Below are positions 11,491 through 22,291 of a stretch of 64,000 nucleotides of DNA, piece after piece. The position numbers and the translations under genes are program-made. Position 1 is the stretch's first letter. Each line of letters begins with the position of its first letter. The notes under the pieces are model-generated. The model ran no database searches and was not told where the DNA came from. It saw only the letters and a list, made by a program, of their open reading frames with translations. Source of the DNA: Hemerocallis citrina (Eukaryota > Streptophyta > Magnoliopsida > Asparagales > Asphodelaceae); the NCBI GenBank assembly GCA_017893485.1, contig CM030366.1, forward strand, positions 199,759,173-199,823,172. The letters run 5' to 3'.

Positions 11491-11506
11491 CGTGCATCGC
11501 ACGTCT
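11491..11506 (+). other. Internal Helitron-like hairpin (degenerate)
   Basis: CGTGCATCGCACG palindrome preceded by TTTTTTGTAGT and followed by TCTATAATTA, without a clear CTRR. It lies directly upstream of the cyclin fragment. Confidence 0.4.
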
Positions 11507-11530
11507 ATAATTAATTATTAATTTTTTCCA

Positions 11531-12034
11531 GGAAATTTGCTGCTACATTGGCAAACAAGACTGATCAGATTAGTAATGGGGTACAAATTAAAGAATGGAT
11601 TAGTTTGATGAATCAAGGTGGATCGGGTATGAACTGATTATTAATTGGTTGTTCTTTTTTGTTACCATATAGGAATCTGAGGTTGTCGCGAATGAGAAGG
11701 ACAAGAAACCTGCATCCATCATCATGCCTTTGGGGTCTGACAAGTACATTGCCATTGTTGTGGATTACGATCAATCGGTTGTTAGTGACTTGCCGCTGCC
11801 AATGGTTGAATCATCTGATGAAATGGTACTTAATATTAGAGCCTCATTTATTAAAGTGCACGAACATACACATGAAATTAATTGCTTTTGAAGGAATACG
11901 AGCCCGTAAAGGAGGTTGTGATGGAGGATCTGGTCATGGAAAGTGCAGTGGATATTGACAGTGGTGACTCCAAGAACCCACTGGCTGTTGTTGATTATGT
12001 CGACGATATTTACAGCTACTACAAACGAGTTGAG
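11531..12034 (+). pseudogene. CYCB: Captured B-type cyclin fragment (three exons)
   Basis: Three exon pieces with GT-AG borders. The first, from about 11531, encodes KFAATLANKTDQ, the N-terminal region after the destruction box. The second is 11673-11825 (DKKPASIIMPLGSDKYIAIV). The third is 11894-12034 (DSKNPLAVVDYVDDIYSYYK), which matches the start of the cyclin N domain of plant B2-type cyclins (NPLAVVEYVDDIY). B cyclins activate CDKs for entry into mitosis. Only the N-terminal half is present, the cyclin box is cut off, and there is no promoter or 3' end, so this is a Helitron passenger. B2 type is preferred over B1 from the wording of the third exon, but not proven. Confidence 0.85.
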
Positions 12035-12477
12035 GTGATTTTTTATCCAAATCCCAATTTTGTGATGGGAGATAATATGTACTCGAGGACAATTTTTTAT
12101 GTTGAATTTTCGTTCTGATGCTGTGATACTATTCAGTTCTTTATAAAATATGAAGTTGAACTATTAATTCCACCTCTCGCTTAAATATGTGGGGAAAAAA
12201 TAATTCAACAGAATGATATCATTTGTAAAGAATGCTTGGGCAATATTGTTGTTAAATTTCAGCATATTCTATGAAAGAGTTCTATAGTTTGTAATTTGAC
12301 AATATACTAAGTCAAATTTCAGCATATTTTGTTGATTGTTATTTTTCATGCTTCAAGTCATGTTTGGTTTATTGTTGAAGTCTTCAAGTCATGTAAATAT
12401 GTTTTTTGTCGTGTCGCAAAATATGATAGTTATTTTTTATGCTTCAAATTTTCAAGTTATGTGAATATGTTTTTTGT

Positions 12478-12506
12478 ACGCGTGCATCGCACGTGCATTA
12501 TACTAG
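12478..12506 (+). other. Helitron 3' terminus
   Basis: ACGCGTGCATCGCACGTGCA followed by TTATACTAG and then T: a stem-loop about 10 nt before a terminal CTAG. Confidence 0.75.
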
Positions 12507-12802
12507 TATTGCTTAAATGTACACGAGAGGCATGATGACATGCATTCAACAGTATAACTACTGATAATAATAGTTCGTTCGACTCTATCCGTTATCTCAA
12601 AAAAGAACTACTGATAATAATTATTGTAGTTTTTTTTCCTCAAAAAAAATTATTGTACTTTAAGGTTAGGGCTAATAGATCAAAGTTGCTGATCATGAGG
12701 CCTCATATTTGTTCAGCATATTCGACTTGATCTAACACCTCAATTATTGAGTCTCATTCCCAGCGCACACGAGCACACACATACACACAAAAAAGTGTCT
12801 CA
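12507..12802. other. Spacer, nothing recognised
   Basis: AT-rich DNA with a short CA-rich stretch near 12767-12790. No gene or element end seen. Confidence 0.4.
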
Positions 12803-13499
12803 GAGCATCCAGAGTCGTTTTCTATAAATGCCATTTTGCCATATTATAGCAAACGAATCTGCAACGGTTTCTCATTTTGCCATTTTATAGCAAAGTTTCT
12901 ATTCTTGTTTCTCAAATATGAAAAACGAAATACCATTTCTCAAATTATAAAGGACGGGATATCCCGTCGCTCCGATTTTATGATTATTTAATCGAATGAG
13001 ACGGAAGAACATATACCGTCTAATTAATTTTAATTAATTTTTTTTTAAAAAATGGTCGGACGGGAAAACATACCCCGTCCAGGATATGATACCCCGTCTC
13101 TCCACTTTAAAAAAAAATTTTTTTTTTAATATTTCCTCAGACGGGGAAACATACCCCGGCCGGGGTATGATACCCCGTCCGTGAATTAAGGGCACAGTGG
13201 AGATTAGGTGCTGATTGGGTAGGTTTAGGAGTAGTAATTAAGTTTAGGTAGTTAATTAATTAGGTTTAGTTATTATTATATTATTTAATTTAGTTAATGA
13301 ATATAGTTTAATAGTTAATAAGTAATTAACTTTTTTAAATTTATTTTAAACGATGAGACGGTATATCATATACCGTCGCTCGCTTATTTCTAAAAAAATG
13401 AGAAACAATATAGCAAACGACCACTGCAGCGATCGATCTTATTTGCTATTACTGTAGCTGCCATTTTATAGCATATGAGAAAAACGACTGTGGATGCTC
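12803..13499. mobile_element. Non-autonomous PIF/Harbinger-like TIR element
   Basis: 697 bp with terminal inverted repeats. The left end is GAGCATCCAGAGTCGTTTTC and the right end, read inwards, GAGCATCCACAGTCGTTTTT. It is flanked by the 3-bp duplication TCA (12800-12802 and 13500-13502). A 3-bp TSD and this TIR style fit PIF/Harbinger. The interior has no ORF but repeats ACCCCGTC-type phrases in both orientations (for example near 12955-13190 and 13350-13370), probably subterminal transposase-binding repeats. Confidence 0.75.
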
Positions 13500-14045
13500 T
13501 CATGAATAAAGTTTCCTATTTAGAGCCTCCACAGTCGTCTGCTAGAACTACAGTCGTGTGTTATATATGTATATTTTTCCCTTTTCGCTATAGTAGAATG
13601 CTATATTTGAGAGAAGATATAGTAATATGCATATTATAGTGCACGAAAAATAATGTTTCGTCCGAAATATTTTTTAATATTTTTAATCCATCGGATGAAA
13701 CATCATATTTCGTCCAAGTTCCAATGTCTTTTCCAGGGATTTTTAAAATCCATCGAATGATGTTTCGTCCATGCTTCTAGGAGATGTGACTCATTCACAT
13801 TTAAAAAAAATAAATAAATTAGAAGGACCATTTTGCCCTCCATATGGTTCCAACCATTGAAAATTTAATCCAACGGCTACTTCAACAGCTATTTCTCTAT
13901 TCCAACGGCTCTCTTTCTCTTATTTATCTATATATACTGATTGCACTCAACCAACTAAAAAGCACAATTTTTTTTCCTATCCTATCTTCCCCAGTAACAA
14001 AAATCGGCTTTCTGTCTCCTACTGAAAAAAATTTGAAGGGAAAAA

Positions 14046-14501
14046 ATGGCAAGCCATGGTTCAAGTGGGATAGCATACACTACTCAGGAAGATGTTATTC
14101 TATCTCAAAGTTGGATTAGTGTAACGCAAGATCTGTTGGTCAGTACTGATCAATCCGGCACACAGTTTTGGGAGTGCATTTCTTCAACATTTGCGTTATT
14201 ATTAGGGACTCAGATCGACAGAACGGTTAGCTCCCTTGCAAGTCGATTCCAATTAATTTCGAGAGAAGTTTTCATGTTTATTGCAAAGTTGGGCAGTGCA
14301 ACAAATAGAGCCAATAGCAGAACAACCGACGCAAATAAGGTATGTTAAAATTTTGAATTTAATTTCTGCTTTAAATTAATTTTGTAAATAATAACTTTAA
14401 TTATGTTTTTTTAATTTTTTTTATAGGTATGCGAAGCGAGAGTAGAATATATGCAAACAGCTGGAAAACCGTTCAAATTTGAAGAATGTTATGATATTTA
14501 A
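14046..14501 (+). pseudogene. Harbinger ORF1-type Myb/SANT-like protein, broken
   Basis: Exon 14046-14339 encodes a 98-residue piece containing YTTQEDVILSQSWISVTQD, then VSTDQSGTQFWECI. This is the trihelix/Myb-like pattern (Trp-spaced helices, DQ-x-x-x-FW) of the ORF1 protein of plant PIF/Harbinger elements. ORF1 helps the transposase reach the nucleus and bind element ends. A donor (GTATGT) and an acceptor (TTATAG) border an intron, and the next exon from 14428 encodes AGKPFKFEECYDI and then meets TAA at 14499. Further matching text (SPTTLTRPPGRKHRREKGK) lies in shifted frames up to about 14690, so the gene has frameshifts. Confidence 0.75.
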
Positions 14502-14737
14502 ATATCGTACTACACAAGTCTTCGATAGGGTCCCGAGTTCCCAATCTGGGGAAGGAGGGTAGTAGCCAAAGTTCTCTCATAATAAACAATTGGGATTCAG
14601 ATATACCGGTTGACATGGAATCTCCTACAACCCTCACACGACCACCAGGTCGAAAGCACAGAAGAGAAAAGGGAAAAGGATGGTTGAATCAATAATCAGA
14701 AAATGGTGCTAGCCCGTCTGCTCAACTAATATCCTAA

Positions 14738-15004
14738 TTAGTAGGATACGGCAGCAAAGTTTTTTGTAGATTTTGATTGACTCCCTCCAATTTCTCCTAA
14801 ATTGAAAAATTCACCCTCAAGATGGACAATAATATGTTTATAAACGTGATTGCAATCATCTACTGCCCATTTCCAATCAGATTGATCGTTGTAGTCGACA
14901 CTCGGAATCTCTGCTTCTATTTGGTTGCTTGTGATGCCCTGAGCTGACATTGGCTGTTGATGCTTTGATTTCATTCGACCAATAAATCTTTTTATTGAAG
15001 ACAT
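14738..15004 (-). pseudogene. Small ORF inside Harbinger-like element, possible transposase N-terminus remnant
   Basis: An 88-codon ORF converging on the ORF1 remnant, starting MSSIKRFIGRMKSKHQQPMS. Convergent or tandem ORF1/ORF2 layouts are known in this superfamily, and this may be the first exon of the deleted transposase gene. No diagnostic residue is present, so the assignment rests on position only. Confidence 0.3.
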
Positions 15005-16756
15005 TGCCTAATATAGTGGGATTGAGCTCTTTTTTTTTCGGTATGAAATTTTTCGAGTGATTAGATGAAGCAGGGAGCGAGGTGAAAATAGAGAGTGATG
15101 AGAGATGAAGGAGAGAGTGTGCTTCTCGGGTATGAAATAATGAGACACTTCCAAACCATTATATAGACATCTAAACTAGGGACAGTTTCGTCAAATCCAC
15201 ATCACAAAACACTTAATTAACGAAAAAAAGCCCAAAAACCTGGATGAAACATCGGACGAAACATGACCCAAAAAATTCATGTTTCGTCCGAGGTTTTTGA
15301 GATTGCGCAAAAGCGTCGGACGAAACATGACTAAAAAAAATATTTTCTATCTTTTTTGTCTTCGACAAACATCATGTTTCGTCTATATTTACAAAAAGTA
15401 GAAACTTTTCTTCGGACGAATCATCATGTTTTGGCGTTCAAATTTTCTCCAGCTTTACTATATATTGCATTTTCACTACTACAACAAATTATCCAAATGA
15501 CATTTCTAAATATGCATATATGCATTTTATAGGATGCTCTTACAAACTAAAAATCTCTAATTTACGGATAAGCATAAAAGAAACCATGCATACTACCTAT
15601 GCACATTAGAATCTAGAGTTTTTAACACGGAATCCCCTAATAAATTTGCTAATATTATATATACCCTTCAAAAAAGTGTATTTTCATATATGCCCCTAAC
15701 AATATGAGCTTATTTCTTATTTACCCCTAAAAGTTGCTTCAAACTATGAGCATTTGAAATTTATAAGATTAGTGGCGAATTTGGCTAGAAAATATGATGA
15801 AGAAGATGAACTGTAAAATTTTCCACTTATTAAGAAAACTGAAGAAAAATTGAGACTTTTTAATGTATTTCAGTTGGTTTTATAGTCGATTGAGTTTATA
15901 AAAAATAAGAAGAAGAAGCTTGACTGGTGGAGGAAGGATATTTCAATCATTTTACATAAAATCTATTAAATATAATTGTATATTTCATACATTTTTATAT
16001 TTTTAAAGTAGTTTTAACGTAACACTACAACAAAAATTGTATTTAGCAGCATTTATACCCCGGCGTTTTTGGGAAACGCCGGGGTATGAATGTGTTATTT
16101 CGTGGGGAAGCTAAAATGTTAACATACACCGGTGCTTTTAATAAGCGTCGGGCTATTATGTTATAGGCCAGCATTTATTAAACAAATGCCAGCCATTCTG
16201 GGTTTTTTTTTTACCCCCGCCGCCTCCTATTTTCCCAATTTCCCTTTTACTAAACCCCTTCTTTGTTATTTCTCTCTCTCTCTCTCTCCAACGTAATCCG
16301 TTCCCGCCTTCCAACATACACTGTCATCTCCTCCGCCGTGCTCCTGCCGTCGTCACCTCCGTTTCGCTCCTGCCGTCCTCCTCTCCCGCCGTTAGGTAGT
16401 ATAATTATTTATAACTTTTGGTATTAAAAAAAAATTATGAATAAAATTATTTGTAATTGGGATTGCGTGAATGAGTAAGTAGGAATTATGGAATCTTGTG
16501 GAGGAATTTTGACTGTTTAGGGTTTGCTAAATTTGTGGATTTCTTAATTAGGGTTTGTAGTTTAGTTAGGTTTTGTTGTTATATTTTGTTTCTTTTCTGA
16601 TTTATACATAAAGGGTATGTAGGAGTTCTAATATTAGTTGCATTTCATTTTTAGGAATTATGGAATCATGAGGAACTAGTATGTTTAAGAAATTTTTGTT
16701 ACAAATCTCAACTCTCCCATTAAAATGTTTATGATATTAGCTAGTATATTAGCTAA

Positions 16757-16903
16757 TTAGTATGTGCAATGCACGCGAAAGTAAGGTGTGATTAAGATAC
16801 ATATTGAGTCACTGATTTGTAATGGATGGTCAATAGTCACTGATCTATATTGAGTCATTGACACTTTGCATTACCCCACCTTTGTAGTTATAATATTAGA
16901 GAT
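16757..16903 (-). mobile_element. Candidate 147-bp mini-Helitron
   Basis: On the minus strand it starts TCTCTAATATTATAACTAC after an A and ends with the palindrome GTGCATTGCAC, three bases and CTAA before a T. This is a complete Helitron signature in 147 bp, inside the CACTA element. It is too short to carry anything and could be chance in AT-rich DNA. Confidence 0.4.
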
Positions 16904-17416
16904 GACTTATATTACAGCTATAGTTATAATATTGTCACCTATAGATTTCAAATGGTGTAATAATAAAATAGAGATTATTTTATATAGTTAGAGTACAGCA
17001 TTGTGAAATTTTTGTACATATAGCACATGGATTAGTTTGGAAATTACCTAAACCAACTGCATCCAGCAAAAAAATGAAAGAGACTAACAATGATTTAAGA
17101 CAGGGATCATGTAGAGTAGCACAGTTTATATATGTAATATGCATAAAACATACGTTCTTAACCCACTTATATTTCTAGCATGCAATGACTTTGCCAATGC
17201 ATCCCTCGTGTATTTGTTGAGTACAATTTCTATGACTCCCTAAACTATTTGCCCTCATTTGTATTTGTTGCACATGCTTAATTGATCTCAATTTTTTTTT
17301 AAAACAGTCATATCCACCCAGACCAATGTACATGCATATTTATTTTGCTCATGAATATGAATTTTTGCTGAAGATTATGTTTATATTTTGGATTCTCCTT
17401 TTCTCTAAGGATGCAG

Positions 17417-19980
17417 GGCAAGTTGATTGAAATTCATTTTAGCTCAACTGGAAAGATATGTGGAGCCAACATTCAAACTTGTAAGAAGAATATTTCGATT
17501 CCCTTTTGAGAATTTTGGTGCTAATAAATTACTTTACCCTTAAACTGACTTTTGACCTGAACTCTTTTATCTTTTTGTTTATACTAATGCAAATAACTCT
17601 ATGAGCAGTTTTACAGGAGAAGGTAAATGGCTAGTATTATTAATCGTTGTTTCTTAATGTAGGCTTACTCTCCCATTATTTATTTGAATTATGCTGCTAA
17701 ATTTGCAGTCGAGAGTTGTCCAATGTGCTCAAGGTGAACGTTCATATAGCATATTTTATCAGCTCTGTGCTGGTGCTCCTTCATATCTTCGAGGTAATGA
17801 TTGTTCCCTTTTGTGCTGTCTTACTCTACCATGTACACATAAGCGCCCCATGCTTCATTTTTTATTATTTATTATTTATTATTGTCCATCCACATTGGTG
17901 CTAGTTATCTTTAGTTTTAATTTTTCAATCTTTTTCCTTATTCCTTTAGATCCCTGTCTAAATATATAATGCAGTAAATAATGTACTTTATAGTCGATCT
18001 TTTTCACTAGTTATAGAGAACAGGACAAAAAAGTTAATTTTTTTTCTTGGCTTTTCATATTGACACCATTATGTGCGTGCTAATTTTATTTTCATCTTGA
18101 AATATAGAAAATTTGAATTTGAAACATGTGAACGAGTACAAGTATCTGAAGCAGAGTAATTGTTTCTCTATTGCTGGGGTGGATGATGCTGCAAGATTTC
18201 AAGCTGTATTGGTAATATATAAATCCTCTTACGTTTTTTAGTTACCATATAAAGTTCACGTTATAGATTGTAAATTCCAACTTGATGGTTTGTTCGTCAC
18301 GACTATGATGATCATTGTTCACTTTGACTATTATTCAGGAAGCTATGAATGTCATTCATATCAGCAAAGGTAACCAGGATATTGTTTTTGCCATGCTTGC
18401 TGCAGTTTTGTGGTTGGGTAACATCTCCTTTGCGGTGATTGATAATGAGAACCACGTCGAAGTAGCAGAGGATGAAGGTAAGCCTTCACTAAGCTTTTAT
18501 ATGCAGTCTAAAGAGTCTGAATGCTTTCAGCTTGTGATTGCTTTTTTTTTTGTATCTCGAAATATATCAATCAATACAATCCTTCTTTGGTAATAAATAA
18601 AACTTAAAGAAAGTGTTTCTTAATAACAAGCACTTTCTCATACCCGCCAATACCCATTTGTATTATTTTGCTTATTGCTAATTATTTTTTATAATAATGG
18701 CCTTGCCACTCATTCTTTATGCTGCTCATTTTGAATGTCTATGTAAATAAGATCTATCACTTACCGTTTTCTCTTAAACCATAATTATTTTTACATCCCA
18801 CATGCATAGCACTTGCTTAAATCATAGGAGAATTTACAGACTTTTGTTCTGTTGTTTTGGGTGCTTTTTGTTAAGCACCAGTATGCTTCTATCTTTGTAT
18901 GCTCTGAACTATGGATTTGGTTTTCTTATAATATTTTGGCTAGAATTCTGTAAGGATTCTATCTATTAATAAAAAAAAGCATATGTTAAAAACATTTCAT
19001 TTCAACCTCACAAATTTGCTAATATCATGGAAAATATTTCTATTATACATGTACAGATATATATCTAATTAGAATATAGACTCGCATCTTTGGTTGTACT
19101 CCATTGAATGACTCATACTACAAAAAGCTATCAACTGCTCAATTTTGGAACAAGTATATTCAACTTCTTTGTACTGATGACGTAGTTTTACATATGTTAA
19201 AAACATTTCGTTTCAACATAAAAAATTTGCTAATATCATGAAAAATATTTCAATTATGCATGTACAGTATTAATATTAGAATATAGGCTCGCAGGCTTTG
19301 ATCTCAACTGGATTTATAGATCTATGGGTTGGGAAAGTGAACCATAATCATTGCTAAGAAGCCAGAGCATAGATTCTGATGAAAAATATACAATTGTAAT
19401 TTGGTTGTAAAGAGTTTTAAACATATATACATGGTAGTAACATAGATAGTGCATACTTACATAAACATAGATTATAATAAAAATTATAAGATTGTAATTT
19501 GGCTGAATTTTTAAAGAGCTTTAGATATAGATACAGATAGTAACTTACGAAAGAAAGAAATACTTGTTACTGTTTGGAAGCTTTTATCTTTTTCTTAAAG
19601 AATTTTGTCATTCACTTTTTGGTACTAAGTTTTTTCTTATATAGAAATCTATTTCTTTCCAAGATCTTGCTTATCTTTCATGCTGGCTTCTTTCATTTGT
19701 ATGAAAGTTTGTCAATTCTTTGGCTAATCAATTTTTTGTTTCTCCTAGGTGCACTAAGTGTTGCCAAACTTATTGGATGTGATATTGAGAATTTAAAGTT
19801 AGCCTTGTCAACTCGTAAAATGAGAGTAGGCAATGATAATATCGTCCAGCAGCTTACTCATTCTCAGGTAACTAAACTTTTAAAGTAACCTTCCTAACAT
19901 TATGTGCAAATAACATAACTTTTGCCTTAATGATTTCCTTCTTTTAGGCGATTGACACGCGCAGGGAGTTAACAATAGGA
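17417..19980 (+). pseudogene. Captured myosin heavy-chain motor fragment (seven exons)
   Basis: Consecutive exons with GT-AG borders: 17417-17480 (KLIEIHFSSTGKICGANIQT), 17609-17622, 17709-17793 (SRVVQCAQGERSYSIFYQLC), 18108-18211 (NEYKYLKQSNCFSIAGVDDA), 18339-18477 (FAMLAAVLWLGNISFAVID), 19749-19867 (VAKLIGCDIENLKLALSTRK) and 19948 to about 19980 (AIDTRRELTIG). This is the myosin head from the switch I/GxxxE region onward. The wording (IHFS-TGKI-GA-IQTFLLEKSRVVQC, NENHVE) resembles plant class VIII myosin. The exons are in order and open, but the ATP-binding P-loop side and everything after the 'AIDTR' region are missing. It looks like a genomic capture (introns kept), not a retrocopy. Whether it is transcribed is unknown. 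Confidence 0.9.
18977..19290 (+). repeat. Duplicated ~110-bp block in an intron of the myosin fragment
   Basis: 18977-19090 and 19190-19290 share CATATGTTAAAAACATTTC, TTTGCTAATATCATG and ATGTACAG in the same order and spacing. A looser duplication follows at about 19365-19430 and 19460-19560. Confidence 0.7.
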
Positions 19981-20140
19981 ACATTATGTGCATAGTATAT
20001 TTGATTAGATTGCAAGTTGTATTTCATATTTGAGCTCTTTTGCTATGAACAAAGTATGCTCTTTAAGTTTTATGTTCTAAATTCATTAGTTTAATGTATA
20101 ATTACCTTGCTAATTATATTTTAATGTGTGACTTACACAG

Positions 20141-20239
20141 TTTCAAAATAGAGTTCCAACTACTTCAAGTCGAGCCAATCCAGAGAATCGAAGTGAGCAT
20201 GATGGAAGCAATGAGGACATAAGGAGGCGTACGGATTAA
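20141..20239 (+). pseudogene. Exon-like 3' end of unknown gene inside CACTA
   Basis: After an acceptor (TTACACAG) a 33-codon stretch reads FQNRVPTTSSRANPENRSEH and ends ...RRRTD then TAA. It is rich in charged and polar residues. It might be the last exon of the element's own gene or another capture. I do not recognise it. Confidence 0.3.
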
Positions 20240-21080
20240 GAGAATCTACTAACTCCAATAGTCTTTTTTTAGTCTTTTTTTATGTTCAAATTATTTTGTA
20301 TGGTGAAATTTGTTAGAACCTTTTTGTAATCGAGTTATATGTAACTTGATACTTGTGTGAGAACGTTGAATTCTGGATTTTAGACTGCAAAATTTTAAAC
20401 TTCTTAAGTTGTGTTTGTTGCTGCTTGGAAAATATATATATAATGAGTTTTGTTTTTTGTATTCTTTATTGTGTTATTGTGGATGACTGGAAATTACTAC
20501 AAATTTTTTTTGATGCAAAAAAGGAAATAATATACAGGTTTTCAACCCAAAAAAAAACGAAATTCTGTTTCAAAACCCAAAAAAAAAAAAACGAAGCTAT
20601 ACACCGGCATTTGGAAAACGCCGGTGTATGTTTTAAAAAATAAAAAACAAATTGGAATAGCATAATTCAAAATTTTAAAAAACATTCCCCGGCATTTTCA
20701 AAACGCCGGGGTTGCCTAATTTTAATAATTTTAAAATATTAAAAGTATTCTACACCAGCGCGTCAACAACGCCGGGCAATTCAAAATGTACACCGGCATT
20801 TCTCCAAAACGCTGGGGTTATTATGGTAGAAATCCCCGGCACGCGCATCCCCGGCGTTTGTTGCGGCGTTCACTGAAACGCTGGTAGCATAATCACCGGC
20901 GTTTAAAAACGCCGGGGAAACCCTAAAAAAGTGCCGGTGAAGACTTCTTCCGCTGTAGTGTAACTAAGATGTTGGACACACATTGTTAGGGGTAAATGTG
21001 AAAATACACATTTGTGAAAGGTATATGTGATATTAAGATATATGTTCGGGACATACATGTTAAAAACCCTAGAATTCTAA

Positions 21081-22272
21081 CCTTAAGACAAGTCAATAGC
21101 CATACAAGAGAAATAACTCGAAAAGATTTCAATAATTGGAGTTAATCAACAAGGCAAGTGGTCGGCTAATTAAAATTTCAGATATTAACCTCTCATTCTG
21201 TAAATGACGCAATAAAAACTGACACTATTTACTTGATTAACAAGGCAGACACCTCATCGCTATTGAAGCTAGCCTAACCAAGGAATTCATTAATGTTTAT
21301 ATATGAAAGAGAGAGATTAAGGATATATATAATTAAAGATGAACAACTTTTAACTACTGATAAAGGACAAAATCCTTGATCAAAGGTTTGCATCGCAATT
21401 AGTAGTCTTATAGAAATCCTATTCCACTAACTATAAATATATTATTAGTTTATTAATTAATGATATCATTGCTTTATGCTATGAACTATAAAGCTCTACA
21501 AGTAAAGGCTATCTCCCTTTTTACCAAACAAGTCCACAAAAGGCAACAAACTTTAAGTATCAGTTAGTAATAGATTGATAAATTAATCATGTCTTCTTGT
21601 CTAATCATATAAAATCTTTTTTATCTGCTAGCTTAATTCCAAGAAGAAGTACAGTTATCTACTTATGTATTGCTATTAAATTAATCAAGACTACATGGAA
21701 TTATTGTCATTAATTATGATATTATCATATTTGAATAGTTTGTGCATAATTAGATATTCACTGTTATCTCTTTTGAGATATTCACTTCTTCTAAATCATA
21801 CATAAACTTTTCTCATTATATAGTTTATAATTTTTAAAATTGAAAACATTATAGGGCATTACATAACTAAATTACTTAGTAGTAAATATGGAGGTGTTTT
21901 GTTTATTTACATCTGATATATATTAAGATAATAGAAATGAAGTTATAGTATGATACTGATCGACTGTAAATTACTTACAATACGCTTGTCTATATCTTTA
22001 TATCAAGAAAAATTGTGAAAAGCTCAACTTCTTTTTTTGCCTTTTTCTGGGAGAAAAAACAGAACAAGCAATTTTGGGATAGAACACATTTCCTGGAATG
22101 TTAATTATAGCTACCGGAAGCAAATTAACTTTGCCTTAGTTACGTAAAACTTTGTCGATTAGGGACTTTATAAGGGGATTTCACGTTCTTAATGATTGAA
22201 TTAGAAAAGAATTCTGACAAAAAATTAGAAAAGAACTGATTACATATTAAACATGCCTATGAAGCAAGATTG
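21081..22272. other. AT-rich DNA, nothing recognised
   Basis: No coding signal, element end or repeat that I can support. Confidence 0.4.
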
Positions 22273-22283
22273 CAACATTAATT
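22273..22283. repeat. LINE target-site duplication, left copy
   Basis: AACATTAATTT, directly before the T-tail. The matching copy is at 57891-57901. The T at its end may partly belong to the tail. Confidence 0.65.
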
Positions 22284-22291
22284 TTTTTTTG

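Larger units (their letters stand above)
4690..12506 (+). mobile_element. Composite non-autonomous Helitron with captured gene fragments
   Basis: The 5' terminus reads TCTATACTATTATTAAGC after an A, the standard plant Helitron 5' end. The far 3' terminus has the palindrome CGTGCATCGCACG (12481-12493), a short spacer and CTAG followed by T (12503-12507), the standard 3' end. No Rep/helicase is present, so it would depend on an autonomous Helitron. Between the ends lie exon-intron fragments of at least two plant genes (phytoene synthase and B-type cyclin), unknown exon-like pieces, a minisatellite, a duplicated 240-bp block and a solo LTR. Internal Helitron-like 3' hairpins near 6895, 7061, 9520 and 11491 suggest that several Helitrons were stacked or joined. 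The single-element reading is therefore an inference. Confidence 0.65.
13523..15539. mobile_element. PIF/Harbinger-like element with ORF1 remnant
   Basis: About 2 kb, starting GAGCCTCCACAGTCG and ending GGATGCTC (read inwards GAGCATCC), flanked by TTA on both sides (13520-13522 and 15540-15542). Only the outermost 8-9 bp of the TIR are clearly matched, so the borders are moderate calls. Subterminal repeats of the phrase TTTCGTCCGA occur on both sides (about 13650-13770 and 15240-15420). The interior has a Myb/SANT-like ORF1 remnant and an opposing small ORF. No catalytic DDE domain is visible. Confidence 0.6.
16023..20960. mobile_element. CACTA (EnSpm) transposon carrying a myosin fragment
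   Basis: 4,938 bp. The left end is CACTACAACAAAAATTG and the right end, read inwards, CACTACAGCGGAAGAAG. A perfect TAA TSD flanks it (16020-16022 and 20961-20963). Subterminal hairpin repeats of the form CCGGCGTTT-n-AAACGCCGG cluster at both ends (about 16055-16200 and 20590-20945), typical of CACTA transposase-binding arrays. A CT-rich leader with a donor-like AGGTAGT (about 16255-16396) lies near the left end. No TNP2-type transposase or TnpA could be found, so the element is non-autonomous. Confidence 0.9.
15606..21080. mobile_element. TIR (MITE-like) element split by a CACTA insertion
   Basis: 15606-15710 and 20971-21080 are inverted copies of each other. Both read from the outside TTAGAAT-CTAG-GTTTTTAACA, then an AT-rich part ending ATGTGTATTTTCA and CCCCTAACAAT. 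Without the CACTA element the total is about 540 bp. No target duplication could be seen, so the superfamily is open (Mutator-like is possible from the >100-bp TIR). The CACTA insertion with TSD TAA lies inside it. Confidence 0.7.

Noticed and set aside
15474..15500. CACTACTACAACAAATTATC, resembling a second CACTA end
   Set aside because: No inverted partner or 3-bp duplication found; it lies within the end of the Harbinger-like element.
18956..18980. TCTATCTATTAATAAAAAAAAG, resembling a Helitron 5' end
   Set aside because: No matching 3' hairpin with CTRR downstream in the CACTA element; AT-rich phrase likely by chance.
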